From Clostridiales bacterium (lineage in GTDB: Bacteria; Bacillota; Clostridia; Oscillospirales; Oscillospiraceae): DNA of 29,469 nucleotides. The stretch lies in NCBI GenBank assembly GCA_019422005.1, contig JAHZEF010000010.1, forward strand, positions 4,631 through 34,099, written 5' to 3'. The notes below the pieces were generated by a model. It was not told where the DNA came from, ran no database searches, and saw only the letters and a list, made by a program, of their open reading frames with translations. Within the stretch, counting starts at the first letter, position 1. Every line of letters begins with the position of its first letter. The position numbers and the translations under genes were made by a program. Below, in pieces: positions 7,858-16,965 of the stretch.

Positions 7858-9156
7858 ATGAATCAAATCCTGACTCCGCTGGAGCAGGAGGCCGTCCGGT
7901 GCCTGGAAGCGCACCGGGACGACCTGTTCCATATGCTGGTGCAGCTGGTGCGGCATGACACCCAGAATTTCGGCTCCGACGGTCGGGAAGCGGCCCTGGC
8001 CCCGTTTCTGGAGCATGCCTACCGTGAACTGGGCCTGGAGACGGAAGTCTACTGCCCCGACGAGGTGGACGGCCTGACGGACAGCCCTCTCTACTGGCCG
8101 GGCCACCATACCGACCGGCGGCCAAACGTCACCGGGATCCGCTGGGGGCGTGACAGGGAGCGTCGGATCATGCTGGCGGCCCATACCGATACCATGCCCG
8201 CCGGGGATCCGTCCGCCTGGAGCCGCCCGCCGTTTGAAGGCGTTGTGGAGAACGGCCGCATCTACGGCCTCGGCGCCTGCGACGACAAGTTCGGCATTGC
8301 CGGCGGCTGGTGGGCGCTGAAGGTCCTGGATCTGCTGGGCATCCGGCTGGACCGCACCGTCGTCCTGACCGCCTACTGCGATGAGGAATTCGGCGGCGGC
8401 AACGGCGCCCTGGCGGCCTGCCTGAAGTATCCCTGCGATACCTATGTCAACCTGGACGGCGGAAACTACGAGATGTGGGCCGCCGCACTGGGCGGCGGCT
8501 GCTTCCGGCTGCGGCTTCACCGCGGCTGCGTGTCCGATGACTGCATGGCCGTCTACCGGGTGCTGGCAGCCTTTATGGAGGAGCTGGACGCCTTCGGCCG
8601 CCGCCGGCGCGAGGAGCTGGACCGGAACCCCTTCTACCGCGGGACCGCCACGGCGCAGTCGGCGTTCCGGGTGGGAAGCGTGGGCTGCGTGGGGGACGCC
8701 CACACCGACGCGGAGGTTTTCTTTGTAGTCTATACCGACCGCACCCGCGGGGAGATCGAGGCGGAACTGGATCAGATTGTGAGGAAGCTGGAGCCCGTTA
8801 TGGATGCGGCGCAGGTGACCACCGGTGGCTTTGAAGCTGCCAGCCGGTTCTTCCGGTACGGCAGGACCGACCGCACGCATCCGGCGTTCCAGACCATGCA
8901 CGCCTGCGCCGAGGCCGCCGCCGGCCGGCCGGTGCCGGTCTGCGGTTCCTGCCTGACCGACCTCTCGGTATTCTTCGAAGCGGGCGGCACGGACTCCAGC
9001 TTCAATTTCGGGATCCTGCGGGATTTCTCCCTGCCCGGCGGCGCGCACCAGCCGGACGAATATGCGGACTGCACGGAATTTATGAATTTTACAAAGGCGC
9101 TGCTGCTGTTTCTTCTGCGGTACGGCGGCGCCCGGGAAGGGGCTGCGGCGCCATGA
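7858..9156 (+). CDS. M20-family metallopeptidase/amidohydrolase
   Basis: This 432-residue cytoplasmic enzyme has the M20 (ArgE/DapE/CPG2) metal-site pattern. Seen: HTDTMPAGD (His109, Asp111), the bridging-Asp segment GLGACDDKFG (near 138-145), the catalytic EE pair CDEEFGGGNG (Glu176-Glu177), LDGG (Asp200) and a C-terminal His in GGAHQPDE. All usual dinuclear zinc ligands therefore appear present. The family hydrolyses amide bonds in N-acyl amino acids, dipeptides or related compounds. It is first in the operon and could remove an N-acyl or amino-acid part from the imported substrate; the true substrate is not evident. ATG 7858 follows GGGAGGCG. Its stop overlaps the next start by ATGA. Confidence 0.87.
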   Translation: MNQILTPLEQEAVRCLEAHRDDLFHMLVQLVRHDTQNFGSDGREAALAPFLEHAYRELGLETEVYCPDEVDGLTDSPLYWPGHHTDRRPNVTGIRWGRDRERRIMLAAHTDTMPAGDPSAWSRPPFEGVVENGRIYGLGACDDKFGIAGGWWALKVLDLLGIRLDRTVVLTAYCDEEFGGGNGALAACLKYPCDTYVNLDGGNYEMWAAALGGGCFRLRLHRGCVSDDCMAVYRVLAAFMEELDAFGRRRREELDRNPFYRGTATAQSAFRVGSVGCVGDAHTDAEVFFVVYTDRTRGEIEAELDQIVRKLEPVMDAAQVTTGGFEAASRFFRYGRTDRTHPAFQTMHACAEAAAGRPVPVCGSCLTDLSVFFEAGGTDSSFNFGILRDFSLPGGAHQPDEYADCTEFMNFTKALLLFLLRYGGAREGAAAP

Positions 9157-10643
9157 TTCAAAGCTGTGTCATCGGCATCGACGTGGGGACAACGGGCGCC
9201 AAAAGCGTCCTGTTTTCCAGAAAGGGCTCCATGCTGGCCCAGGCCTATCAGGGCTATCCCGTCTCCGCGCCGGCGGCTGGCCGGAGCGAGCAGAACGCGG
9301 AGGACTGGTGGAACGCGGTGGTCGGCACCGTCCGCACGGTGCTCCGCGCCCTGCCGGAGGAGGAAACCGTGGCGGCGATCGCCCTGTCGGTTCAGGGCGG
9401 CACGCTGGTTCCCACGGACCGGGAATTCCGGCCCTTGCGGCCGGCCATCGTCTGGAATGACAGCCGCGCCGGGGCGCTGCGGAGCGCGTTCCCCGGCGAC
9501 AGCCTGTATCAAAAGACCGGCTGGCCGGCGGGAACCGGGCAGCCGCTGCTGAATCTGGCCTGGCTGCGGGAAAACGAGCCGGAGCTGTTTGGCCGGGCCG
9601 CCTATTTCCTTACGGTTCACGACTATCTCAGCGCCCGCCTGACCGGCCGGCCGGCGGTGGACCTCTCCGACGCCGGCATCAATCAGCTCGTCGATGTCCG
9701 CGCGGGGGCCTACGACCCGGAGCTGCTGGCGTTTGCGGGCGTGGAAGAGGCGCGGCTTGCGGAACTGATCCCCAGCGGCCGTCCCGTCGGCTACCTGACC
9801 GAGGAGGCTGCCGGGGCCCTGGGGCTGACCACGGAAACCATCCTGATCTCCGGCGCCCACGACCAGTACGCCGCGGCGCTGGGCGCGGGCCTCTGCCCCG
9901 GCGAGCTGCTGGTGGGCTCCGGCACCTCCTGGGTGCTGACCTGCCTGGACGACCGGCCGCACTTTGAACTGGGCCTTCCCCAGTCCAGGGCCGCCGCGCC
10001 GGGCCTTTGGGGCACGGTGGCCTCCATCACCACCGGCGGCATCTGCCTGGAGTGGTTCCGTTCCCATCTGGCCCCGGGCTGGACCGACAAGCCCCTGAGC
10101 TACCGGGAACTGGACGAGCGCGCCGCCGCGGTGCCGCCGGGGGCCAACGGCCTGCTGTTCTATCCGCACCTGTCCGGCGCGCCCATGCCGCTTTCCAACG
10201 ACGGCGCCAGGGGGACGCTGCTGGGCCTGGGGCTCTCCCACAACAGCTGGGACGTGACCCGCGCCGTCCTGGAGGGCGTCGTGTTCCAGCTGACGTGGCT
10301 GCTGGAGCGGCTGCGGCAGAACTTCCCGGTGGCCCGGCTGCGGCTCTCCGGGGGCGCGGCCAAGAGCCCGCTGTGGACGGAAATTCTTTCCGACGTGACG
10401 GGACTGCCCGTCAGCGTCCCCGCGCTGCCGGATCTGCCCTGCGTGGGCGCCGCCATCCTGGCGGGCAGCGGCGCGGGATTATACAGCCTGGCCCGCGGCC
10501 AGGAAATGATGCGCATCAACGAGCAAGCGGCGGAGCCGGACCCGGTCCGTTCCGCGCAGTATCAGCCCCTGCTGCGGGACTATATTGCGCGGGCCGGGAC
10601 GGTGGACGCGCTCTACCGCGCCGAAGGAGGAGTTCACTCATGA
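9153..10643 (+). CDS. FGGY-family carbohydrate kinase
   Basis: This 496-residue kinase is full length for the FGGY (xylulokinase/gluconokinase) family. Seen: the N-terminal phosphate loop VIGIDVGTTGAKSVLF (Asp10, Thr13-Thr14), the WNDSRA segment (about 101-106) following the substrate-binding loop, the catalytic-base region SGAHDQYAAALGAG with Asp237, and the C-terminal adenosine-binding segment LRLSGGAAKSPLWTEILSDV. It would phosphorylate a ketose, polyol or aldonate using ATP. Its start overlaps the M20 stop and its stop overlaps the amidohydrolase start (ATGA in both cases), so translation is coupled across the three genes. Substrate is not deducible; it is a second kinase in the operon beside the PfkB-type one. 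Confidence 0.92.
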   Translation: MIQSCVIGIDVGTTGAKSVLFSRKGSMLAQAYQGYPVSAPAAGRSEQNAEDWWNAVVGTVRTVLRALPEEETVAAIALSVQGGTLVPTDREFRPLRPAIVWNDSRAGALRSAFPGDSLYQKTGWPAGTGQPLLNLAWLRENEPELFGRAAYFLTVHDYLSARLTGRPAVDLSDAGINQLVDVRAGAYDPELLAFAGVEEARLAELIPSGRPVGYLTEEAAGALGLTTETILISGAHDQYAAALGAGLCPGELLVGSGTSWVLTCLDDRPHFELGLPQSRAAAPGLWGTVASITTGGICLEWFRSHLAPGWTDKPLSYRELDERAAAVPPGANGLLFYPHLSGAPMPLSNDGARGTLLGLGLSHNSWDVTRAVLEGVVFQLTWLLERLRQNFPVARLRLSGGAAKSPLWTEILSDVTGLPVSVPALPDLPCVGAAILAGSGAGLYSLARGQEMMRINEQAAEPDPVRSAQYQPLLRDYIARAGTVDALYRAEGGVHS

Positions 10644-11710
10644 GCCTGTTTCCCGTCTATGAGCAGGACAGGGCGTTCTACGAGACGCACCTGCGGGAGT
10701 TTCTGCCGCCCAGGCTGTTCGACATCCACTGCCATATCTACCTCGACCGCTTCCGTGCGCCGCGGGTGCAGGATCCCAACAGCCGTGTGGCGGCCTGGCC
10801 CGAGCTGGTGGCCAGGGACAACCCGGTGGAGGACCTGCAGGAGACGTACCGCCTGCTCTTCCCGGACAAGGAGGTCTCCAGCCTGACCTTCGCGTCCTGC
10901 ACCTTCCGCGACGATATCGACGCCAACAACGTTTACGTCCGCGAGGCGGCCGCGTCCCATCCCAACCTCTACGGCCTCTATTATTCCCGTCCTTCCCAGC
11001 GCGCGGAGGAAGTGGAGGCGGCTGTGCGGGCCGGAGGCTTCCTGGGGCTCAAGAGCTACCTGGATCTGGCGCCCGGCTACCTGCCGGGCAACGAAATCCG
11101 CATCTTCGATTTCTTCCCGCACCACCTTCTGGAGGCGGCGGACCGCCACGGCTGGATCGTCATGCTCCACATTCCCCGCGCAGGCCGCCTGCGCGATCCG
11201 GTCAATCTGGCGCAGATCAAGGAGATCAAGCGCCGCTATCCCCGTGTTCGGCTGATCATTGCCCATGTGGGCCGGGCCTACTGCCCGGAGGACGTGGGAA
11301 ACGCCTTTGAGGAGCTGGCCGACTGCGGCGATCTGCTGTTCGACTTCTGCGCCAACTGCTGTGAGCCGGTGTTCGAGCAGCTCATCCGCGCCGTGGGGCC
11401 GAAGCGCATCCTGTTCGGCAGCGACATGCCGATCCTGCGCATGCGGACCCACCGCATCTGCGAAAACGGCACATACATCAACCTGGTCCCGCCGGGCCTC
11501 TACGGCGACCCGAAGCAGGATCCCCATCTCCGCGAAGTTTCCCCGCAGGAGGCCGGTCAGATCACGTTCTTCATGTACGAAGAGATCTTCGCCATGAAAC
11601 AGGCCGCCGAGGCGTGCGGCCTGAGCCGCAGCGACATAAACGCCATGTTTTATCAGAATGCGCGCAGCCTGATCGACCAGGTACAGGCCGATTCTGCACG
11701 TTCCAATTGA
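10640..11710 (+). CDS. amidohydrolase-2 family metal-dependent hydrolase
   Basis: This 356-residue protein resembles the amidohydrolase-related TIM-barrel family (PF04909: decarboxylases, lactonases and similar). Visible metal-site motifs are the N-terminal HxH in LFDIHCHIYLDRF, a mid-barrel His in VMLHIPRAGR, His in LIIAHVGRAY and Asp in LFGSDMPILRM. Members include 4-sulfomuconolactone-type lactonases and decarboxylases; in a sugar-acid operon a lactonase or carboxylate-processing role is plausible. The start at 10640 follows AAGGAGGAG and overlaps the kinase stop by four bases. The same frame extends far upstream inside the kinase gene, but nothing there resembles a protein domain. Confidence 0.82.
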   Translation: MSLFPVYEQDRAFYETHLREFLPPRLFDIHCHIYLDRFRAPRVQDPNSRVAAWPELVARDNPVEDLQETYRLLFPDKEVSSLTFASCTFRDDIDANNVYVREAAASHPNLYGLYYSRPSQRAEEVEAAVRAGGFLGLKSYLDLAPGYLPGNEIRIFDFFPHHLLEAADRHGWIVMLHIPRAGRLRDPVNLAQIKEIKRRYPRVRLIIAHVGRAYCPEDVGNAFEELADCGDLLFDFCANCCEPVFEQLIRAVGPKRILFGSDMPILRMRTHRICENGTYINLVPPGLYGDPKQDPHLREVSPQEAGQITFFMYEEIFAMKQAAEACGLSRSDINAMFYQNARSLIDQVQADSARSN

Positions 11711-11726
11711 CAGGGGGGCAAACCAT

Positions 11727-12794
11727 ATGACCGGCAGAGAAAGACTGCTCTGTGCGCTGAACCATCAGGAGCCCGATACGGTTCCCATTTTCGAGTGCAA
11801 CTACAGCCGGCCGCTGTTTCAGGAGGTATTGGGTTACGTTCCGGAGGTCTTCGACCCCGTCAGCGTGTTCTCCTGCAGCGAGAAGATCGGCTATGACTTC
11901 GCGTTCATCCCCATCCCCGGCGTCAGCGGGTTCCGTCCCGCCGGCTTGTCCGGCGAGACCTATACCGACGAATGGGGGATCACCTATCAGATTTCCCCGT
12001 CCACCTGGCCCATTGACACGGGCGTCCGGACGCCCTGTTCCGACGGGGAGGACTGGGCCAACTATTCCATGCCGGATCCGGACGCCGCGTTCCGCTATGA
12101 GGGGCTGAAAGAGGTGCTCAGGCGCTCCCGGGAGAACGGCATGGGCGTCGTGGGCAATGTCCGCGGCCCCTATTCCTGCGCCTGGCAGCTCTTTGGCCTG
12201 GAGGGTTTCTCCATTTTGCTCTATGAGGAGCCGGAAACTGTGGAAGCGGTTCTGACCGCCACCGCAGATTTCGCCATCGCCGCCATGCGCAATATGGCCC
12301 GTCTCGGCGTGGACGCCGTGCTGTTTTCCGACGACTACGGCTCCAGCCGCCAGCCGCTCATGTCCCCCGGCCATTTCCGCGAATTCCTGGTGCCGCAGAT
12401 CCGCCGCATCCGGGAGGCGTGCCGGGAGGCGGGCTGCGTGATGCTACAGCACAGCGACGGCCACATCCACCAGCTCCTGCCGGACCTGATGTCCACCGGG
12501 ATCCAGGGGCTTCATCCCATCGAACGCGACGCGGGCATGGATCTGGCGGAGATCAAGGCGACCTACGGAAAGCAGGTCTGTATCTTCGGCAACGTGGACA
12601 ACAAGCGCGTCCTGGCCGGGGGGACCCCGGAGGCCATTGCGGAGATGGTCCGGGAGTGCATCCGCGTGGCCGCGCCGGGCGGCGGCTACTGCCTGGGCTC
12701 CGACCACAGCGTCCACGACGACATCCCCAACGAAAATGTTTTCGCTCTGTACGAAGCCGGCCGCCGCTACGGCCGCTATCCCATCTGCCTTTGA
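11727..12794 (+). CDS. URO-D/methyltransferase family protein 1
   Basis: This 355-residue protein has the uroporphyrinogen decarboxylase fold family pattern: an N-terminal RERLLCALNHQEPDTVPIF opening, a TDEWGITYQ segment (80-88), LFSDDYGSSRQPLMSPGHFREFLVP (199-223), and a C-terminal GSDHSVHDDIPNENV block. It is not hemE: the N-terminal porphyrin-binding PVWxMRQAGRYLPEY type motif is absent. In corrinoid-dependent methyltransferases of this superfamily (MtaA/MtbA) zinc is bound by HxC plus a later Cys. Here the equivalent sites read His242-Ser-Asp244 and GSDH, so the thiol ligands are missing. It probably binds a different substrate or works without zinc. It is the first of three divergent paralogs in this operon. 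Confidence 0.83.
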   Translation: MTGRERLLCALNHQEPDTVPIFECNYSRPLFQEVLGYVPEVFDPVSVFSCSEKIGYDFAFIPIPGVSGFRPAGLSGETYTDEWGITYQISPSTWPIDTGVRTPCSDGEDWANYSMPDPDAAFRYEGLKEVLRRSRENGMGVVGNVRGPYSCAWQLFGLEGFSILLYEEPETVEAVLTATADFAIAAMRNMARLGVDAVLFSDDYGSSRQPLMSPGHFREFLVPQIRRIREACREAGCVMLQHSDGHIHQLLPDLMSTGIQGLHPIERDAGMDLAEIKATYGKQVCIFGNVDNKRVLAGGTPEAIAEMVRECIRVAAPGGGYCLGSDHSVHDDIPNENVFALYEAGRRYGRYPICL

Positions 12795-12808
12795 CAGGAG
12801 GGCTTCCG

Positions 12809-13858
12809 ATGCAATTGACAAAACGTGAGCGGTTTACCCGCTGCGCCTTCGGCCGGGATCTGGACCGGCTGCCGGTCCAGTGCGACTTTTCCGGCGGCGG
12901 CCTCAAGCGCTTCCTGGCCGGAAAAGGCATTGAAACCGTCAGCGAGCGGGCGCTCCTGCCGTTTTTCGACAACCACGTCCTGTATGCCTACATGAACGGA
13001 ACGCTGCTCCGCCTCAAGACCAAGGACGCCCGCGGTGAGGCGGTGCTGACCGACGAGTGGGGCTGCCAGTGGGACACGGCCCAGGATCTCTGCTACATCA
13101 ACAACCCGCTGTCCGACTGGGACGCGCTGGAGCGCTACCGGTTCCCGGATCCCTGGGCGCCGGGCTACCTCGACTACGCCGAGGCGCTGGTCCGCGACTA
13201 CGCCCGGGACCACATCGTCACATCCTACCACTTCTGCTGCCTGTTCGAGCGCGGGTACATCCTGCGCGGCTTTGAAAACCTCCTCATGGATCTGATGGAC
13301 GAGGACGAGCGGGCCATGGCGCTGCTGGACCGCATCACCGACTTCCAGGTGGAGCTGGCCAAGCGCTACGTCTCCATCGGCGTCAACTGCGGCCGCACCG
13401 TGGACGACTACGGAACGCAGACCAGCCTGATCATGTCGCCGGATACCTGGCGCGCGTACATCAAGCCGCGTCTGGCGAAGATCGTCGCCGTCTACCGGAA
13501 TGCCGGCCTGCCGGTCATCCACCACAGCTGCGGCAGCATCACGCCCATCATCCCCGACCTCATCGAGATCGGCGTCAACGTCCTCAACCCGGTTCAGCCC
13601 AACGTGATGGACCTGCGCGAGCTGGCGGAACGGTTCGGGGAGAAGCTCACGTTCTTCGGCGGCATCTGCAACCAGAAGGTCCTGCCCTTCGGCACGCCGG
13701 AGGAGATCGACGCCAACGTGGAGGAGGTCACCCGCATCCTCGGCGCCCGCGGCCGCTACGTCATCGCCCCGTCCAACGGCATCGGCGCGGACGTTCCGCC
13801 GGAGAACGTGGAGGCGTTTTGCCGGGCCGCGGAGCGCTGCCGCAGCCTGAAACTCTAA
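12809..13858 (+). CDS. URO-D/methyltransferase family protein 2
   Basis: This 349-residue paralog begins TKRERFTRCAFGRDLDRLPV and carries the family segments TDEWGCQWD (81-89), TVDDYGTQTSLIMSPDTWR (198-215) and HHSCGSITPIIPDLIEIGV. It has the first half of the MtaA-type zinc motif (His239-Ser-Cys241), but the C-terminal site where MtaA has Cys reads APSNGIGADVPPEN. It could bind zinc by a different third ligand or none. ATG 12809 follows AGGAGGG; the same frame is open further upstream, but that stretch overlaps the previous gene. Only 14 bases separate it from protein 1, and the two are probably cotranslated. Function is inferred only from family: methyl transfer or decarboxylation. Confidence 0.83.
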   Translation: MQLTKRERFTRCAFGRDLDRLPVQCDFSGGGLKRFLAGKGIETVSERALLPFFDNHVLYAYMNGTLLRLKTKDARGEAVLTDEWGCQWDTAQDLCYINNPLSDWDALERYRFPDPWAPGYLDYAEALVRDYARDHIVTSYHFCCLFERGYILRGFENLLMDLMDEDERAMALLDRITDFQVELAKRYVSIGVNCGRTVDDYGTQTSLIMSPDTWRAYIKPRLAKIVAVYRNAGLPVIHHSCGSITPIIPDLIEIGVNVLNPVQPNVMDLRELAERFGEKLTFFGGICNQKVLPFGTPEEIDANVEEVTRILGARGRYVIAPSNGIGADVPPENVEAFCRAAERCRSLKL

Positions 13859-13879
13859 ACCGACAGGAGAGGTCTTTTC

Positions 13880-14941
13880 ATGAACACGAACCACACGGTT
13901 TCCATCGACCGCCTCCAGGCGTTCTGCACGGAGGCTCTGACACACGAGGGCATGGAGCAGGCGGCCGCGGAAACGACCGCAAAGGTCCTGTGCCGGACCG
14001 ACGCGTTTGGAACCCATTCCCACGGCACCAAAAACCTGTACGACTACATCCGCAAAATGCGGTGCGGCGGCATGGAACTCAACGGCCGGCCGGTACTGAT
14101 CCGCGAAGGCCCCTCCTACGCCGCCGTCGACGGCCGCAACGCCATCGGCATGGTCTCCGCCACCCTGGGCATGGAAACCGCCATTGAAAAGTGCCGCAAG
14201 ACCGGCGTCGCCTGCGTCAACGTCACCCATTCCGAGCACTTCGGCGCGGCGGGCTACTACGCGGTCCTGGCGGCCGAGCAGGGCCTCATCGGCCTGTCCA
14301 TGAGCAACGTGGACGCCAACATGACCATCCCCGGCGCCAGAAGCAAGGTTCTGGGCAACAACCCCTTCGCCTATGCGCTGCCCGCCGCGGCGCACCGTCC
14401 CGTCTTCCTGGACGTGGCCCTGAGCGCGGTGGCCTCCCTGAAGGTTGTGCAGGCCCGGAAGGACGGCGTCTCCATCCCCGCCGGGTGGATTGTGGACAAA
14501 GACGGCCTGCCCACCACCGACCCGAGCCATTATCCCGAAGAGGGCGCCATGCTGCCCATGGCCGCCCACAAGGGCTACGGCCTCGCCCTGATGGTGGAGG
14601 CGCTGACCAGCCTGCTGGGCGGCGGCGCCATGATGACGCAGGTGCCGAGCTGGCTCTTCTGCCTGGCCGAGCCGAACCAGGTGTCCCATATGTTCCTCTG
14701 CATCGACCCGGAGTGCTTTGTCGGCGCGGACGCGTTCCGCGCCCGCGTGGACGAGGCCATCGAGCGGGTTCACAGCGCGGACCGCGCCGCAGGCTGCGAT
14801 CGGCTGTACTATCCGGGCGAGATCGAATGGGAGCGCTATGAACGCGCCGTCCGCGAGGGCGTCTGTCTGCCGGACGATGTGGCCGCCAGCCTGCAGAAGC
14901 TGGCGGAGGACACGGGGCTGAAAGCGCCCTGGGAAAGGTGA
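13880..14941 (+). CDS. Ldh2/malate-dehydrogenase-like NAD(P) oxidoreductase
   Basis: This 353-residue protein belongs to the Ldh2/ureidoglycolate/malate dehydrogenase family (AllD, YlbC, DlgD), which lacks a Rossmann fold. Seen: R-T-D-A-FGTHSHG (conserved RxxxxHG-type His segment near residues 45-51), VTHSEHFGAAGYYA (about 115-128) with the catalytic-His region, MSNVDANMTIPGARSKVLGNNPFAYALP and a MAAHKGYGLALMVEALTSLLGG block; length is usual. It would oxidise or reduce a 2-hydroxy/2-keto acid, or a 2,3-diketo sugar acid as in 2,3-diketo-L-gulonate reductase. Followed by KDPG aldolase and KDG kinase, it most likely feeds a sugar-acid route. RBS AGGAGAGG precedes ATG. Confidence 0.86.
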   Translation: MNTNHTVSIDRLQAFCTEALTHEGMEQAAAETTAKVLCRTDAFGTHSHGTKNLYDYIRKMRCGGMELNGRPVLIREGPSYAAVDGRNAIGMVSATLGMETAIEKCRKTGVACVNVTHSEHFGAAGYYAVLAAEQGLIGLSMSNVDANMTIPGARSKVLGNNPFAYALPAAAHRPVFLDVALSAVASLKVVQARKDGVSIPAGWIVDKDGLPTTDPSHYPEEGAMLPMAAHKGYGLALMVEALTSLLGGGAMMTQVPSWLFCLAEPNQVSHMFLCIDPECFVGADAFRARVDEAIERVHSADRAAGCDRLYYPGEIEWERYERAVREGVCLPDDVAASLQKLAEDTGLKAPWER

Positions 14942-14951
14942 GGTCAAAAAC

Positions 14952-15905
14952 ATGGATGTCGAACAAAAAATCAAAGAGACCGGCCTGATCCCCGTGGCGG
15001 CCTTCGACCGGGCCGCCGACGCGGTCCCGGCGGCGGAAGCCGTCGCCGCCGGCGGTGTGGATGTGATGGAGATCACGCTGCGCACGGCCGCCGGCCTGCA
15101 GGCCATCGAGGACGTGCGCGCCCGGTGCGCCTCCGTCACCGTGGGCGCGGGCACCGTGCTGACGCTCCAACAGGCCAGGGACGCCGTGTCCGCCGGCGCG
15201 GAGTTCATTGTTTCCCCGGGCCTGGATGAGGCGGTCTGCGCCTGGTGCCTGGAGCAGGGCGTTGCCGTGTTCCCCGGCTGCGTCACCCCCACGGAGATCC
15301 AGCGGGGCCTGTCTCTGGGGCTGCATACCTTTAAATTCTTTCCCGCCTCAGTCTACGGCGGCGTCAAGGCCTGCAAGGCGCTGTACGCCCCCTTCCGGTC
15401 CGCCGGGGTCAGCTTCATTCCCACCGGCGGCGTGGATCTCTCCAACCTGGCCGACTATGCGTCCGCGCCCTTTGTCGCGGCCATCGGCGGCGGCTGGCTG
15501 TGCGACGGCGCGGCCGTGGCGGCGGGGGAGTTCGCACAGCTCACCCGGACGGCGGAGCGGTCCGTCGCGGCGCTGCTGGGCTTCTCCTTCGCCCACCTGG
15601 GCGTCAACCCCGGCGGCGAGCGGAACCTGGCCGAGCTGGCCTCGCTGGTCGGCCTGCCGGAGGAGGCGCGCGGCAATCCGCATTTCCTCCTGAACGCCAG
15701 CATTGAAAACTGCCCGGCGCCGGCGCCCGGGACCCACGGCCACATTGCCGTCAAAACCAACCATATCCTCCGCGCTGCCCGCTATCTGGAAAAGCGCGGG
15801 ATCGAATTCGACTGGGAAAACGCCAAACGGAAGGGCGACCGGCTGGTTGCGCTGTACTTCCGGCAGGAGTTCGGCGGCTTCGCCGTGCACCTGCTGCAGG
15901 CGTAA
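14952..15905 (+). CDS. KDPG/KHG aldolase fused to a VOC-like domain
   Basis: Residues 1 to about 205 form a class I KDPG/KHG aldolase: VMEITLRT with Glu40, VGAGTVLT, FPGCVTPTEI and the Schiff-base Lys128 in HTFKFFPAS, then IPTGGVDLSNL. It cleaves 2-keto-3-deoxy-6-phosphogluconate (or a 4-hydroxy-2-oxo acid) into pyruvate and an aldehyde. The usual enzyme is about 210 residues; this one has 317. The extra part (about 211-317) starts FAHLGVNP, contains GTHGHIAVKTNHILRAARYL and ends FGGFAVHLLQA, a pattern like a single glyoxalase/VOC unit. I believe similar tails occur in some clostridial KDPG aldolases, but I cannot check. The tail may bind a metal or sugar acid. It lies 10 bases after the dehydrogenase and 17 before the kinase. 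Confidence 0.88.
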   Translation: MDVEQKIKETGLIPVAAFDRAADAVPAAEAVAAGGVDVMEITLRTAAGLQAIEDVRARCASVTVGAGTVLTLQQARDAVSAGAEFIVSPGLDEAVCAWCLEQGVAVFPGCVTPTEIQRGLSLGLHTFKFFPASVYGGVKACKALYAPFRSAGVSFIPTGGVDLSNLADYASAPFVAAIGGGWLCDGAAVAAGEFAQLTRTAERSVAALLGFSFAHLGVNPGGERNLAELASLVGLPEEARGNPHFLLNASIENCPAPAPGTHGHIAVKTNHILRAARYLEKRGIEFDWENAKRKGDRLVALYFRQEFGGFAVHLLQA

Positions 15906-15922
15906 AACGCTGGAGGGGAATT

Positions 15923-16948
15923 ATGAGCAAACGAGTCGTTACCTTTGGAGAGATCATGCTGCGCCTGGCCCCGTACGGCTATGGCCGCTTCGTGCAGTCC
16001 GAGTGCTTCGAGGCAACCTATGGCGGCGGCGAGGCCAACGTGGCCGTCTCTCTGGCCAACTACGGCCTGGAGGCCGCCTTTGTCACCAAGCTGCCGGCCC
16101 ACGAGATCGGCCAGGCCGCGGTCAACGCCCTGCGCCGCTACGGCGTGGATACCCGCTGGATTGTCCGGGGCAGCAGGCGCATCGGCGTCTATTATCTGGA
16201 AAAGGGCATGTCCCAGCGCCCGTCCAAGGTCATCTACGATCGCGCGGACTCCGCCATTGCGGAGGCGGTCCCCGGGGACTTCGACTGGGACGCCATCTTT
16301 GCGGACGCGGACTGGTTTCACTTCACCGGCATCACGCCGGCGCTGGGGGAGACCATGGCCGAAATCTGTGAGCAGGCCTGCAAGGCGGCCAGGGCCCGCG
16401 GCGTCACCGTCTCCTGCGACCTGAACTACCGCAAGAAGCTGTGGAGCCGGGAGCGGGCCGGCGCGGTCATGGACCGGCTGTGCCGCTATGTGGACGTCTG
16501 CATCGCCAACGAGGAGGACGCCAAGGACGTCTTCGGCATCGAGGCTGCCCACACCGACATCGGCGGCGGCAAGCTGGACAAGGCGGCCTACGAGTCCGTG
16601 GCCCGCGCCCTCGCCCAGCGCTTCGGCTTCCGCTATGTGGCGATCACCCTGCGCACCTCCATCTCCGCCAGCGTCAACAACTGGGCCGGCATGCTGTTCG
16701 ACGGCGACATGAGCTATTACTCCCGGGAGTACGAAGTGCTGATCCACGACCGGGTCGGCGGCGGCGACAGCTTCGGCGGCGGCTTGATCTACTCCCTGCT
16801 GTCGGGCAAGGGGCCCCAGGAGGCCCTGGAGTTCGCCGTGGCCGCAAGCTGCCTGAAGCACAGCATCGAAGGCGACTTCAACCAGGTCAGCGCGGCTGAA
16901 GTGGAGGCGCTGGCCGCCGGCAACGCCTCGGGCCGCATCCAGCGCTGA
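15923..16948 (+). CDS. PfkB-family sugar kinase, KDG-kinase-like
   Basis: This 341-residue ribokinase/PfkB-family kinase has the N-terminal substrate-site pattern TFGEIMLRL (7-15) and GGGEANVAVSLANYG (34-48), and the C-terminal anion-hole/catalytic motif DRVGGGDSFGGGL with Asp282 as catalytic base. The family motif is usually DTTGAGD; the GGGD form is common in bacterial 2-keto-3-deoxygluconate kinases (KdgK). Coupled with the KDPG aldolase gene directly upstream, phosphorylation of 2-keto-3-deoxygluconate (or an isomer) to KDPG is the best prediction. The start follows GGAGGGG. No dehydratase that would make KDG is visible within the window, so that step is encoded elsewhere or the precursor arrives differently. 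Confidence 0.87.
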   Translation: MSKRVVTFGEIMLRLAPYGYGRFVQSECFEATYGGGEANVAVSLANYGLEAAFVTKLPAHEIGQAAVNALRRYGVDTRWIVRGSRRIGVYYLEKGMSQRPSKVIYDRADSAIAEAVPGDFDWDAIFADADWFHFTGITPALGETMAEICEQACKAARARGVTVSCDLNYRKKLWSRERAGAVMDRLCRYVDVCIANEEDAKDVFGIEAAHTDIGGGKLDKAAYESVARALAQRFGFRYVAITLRTSISASVNNWAGMLFDGDMSYYSREYEVLIHDRVGGGDSFGGGLIYSLLSGKGPQEALEFAVAASCLKHSIEGDFNQVSAAEVEALAAGNASGRIQR

Positions 16949-16965
16949 GGCGAGGGGCGCGCGCC

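Noticed and set aside
11727..12794. URO-D family protein as true hemE (heme synthesis)
   Set aside because: The HemE porphyrin-binding N-terminal motif is absent, there are three divergent copies, and no other heme gene is nearby.
12776..15292. Long open frame on the minus strand (over 800 codons) opposite the URO-D 2, Ldh2 and aldolase genes
   Set aside because: It is antisense to three well-supported genes, has no recognisable domain and arises from strong GC3 codon bias; the same holds for the long minus-strand frames at 474-2768, 2912-4915, 7798-9048 and 8772-10241.
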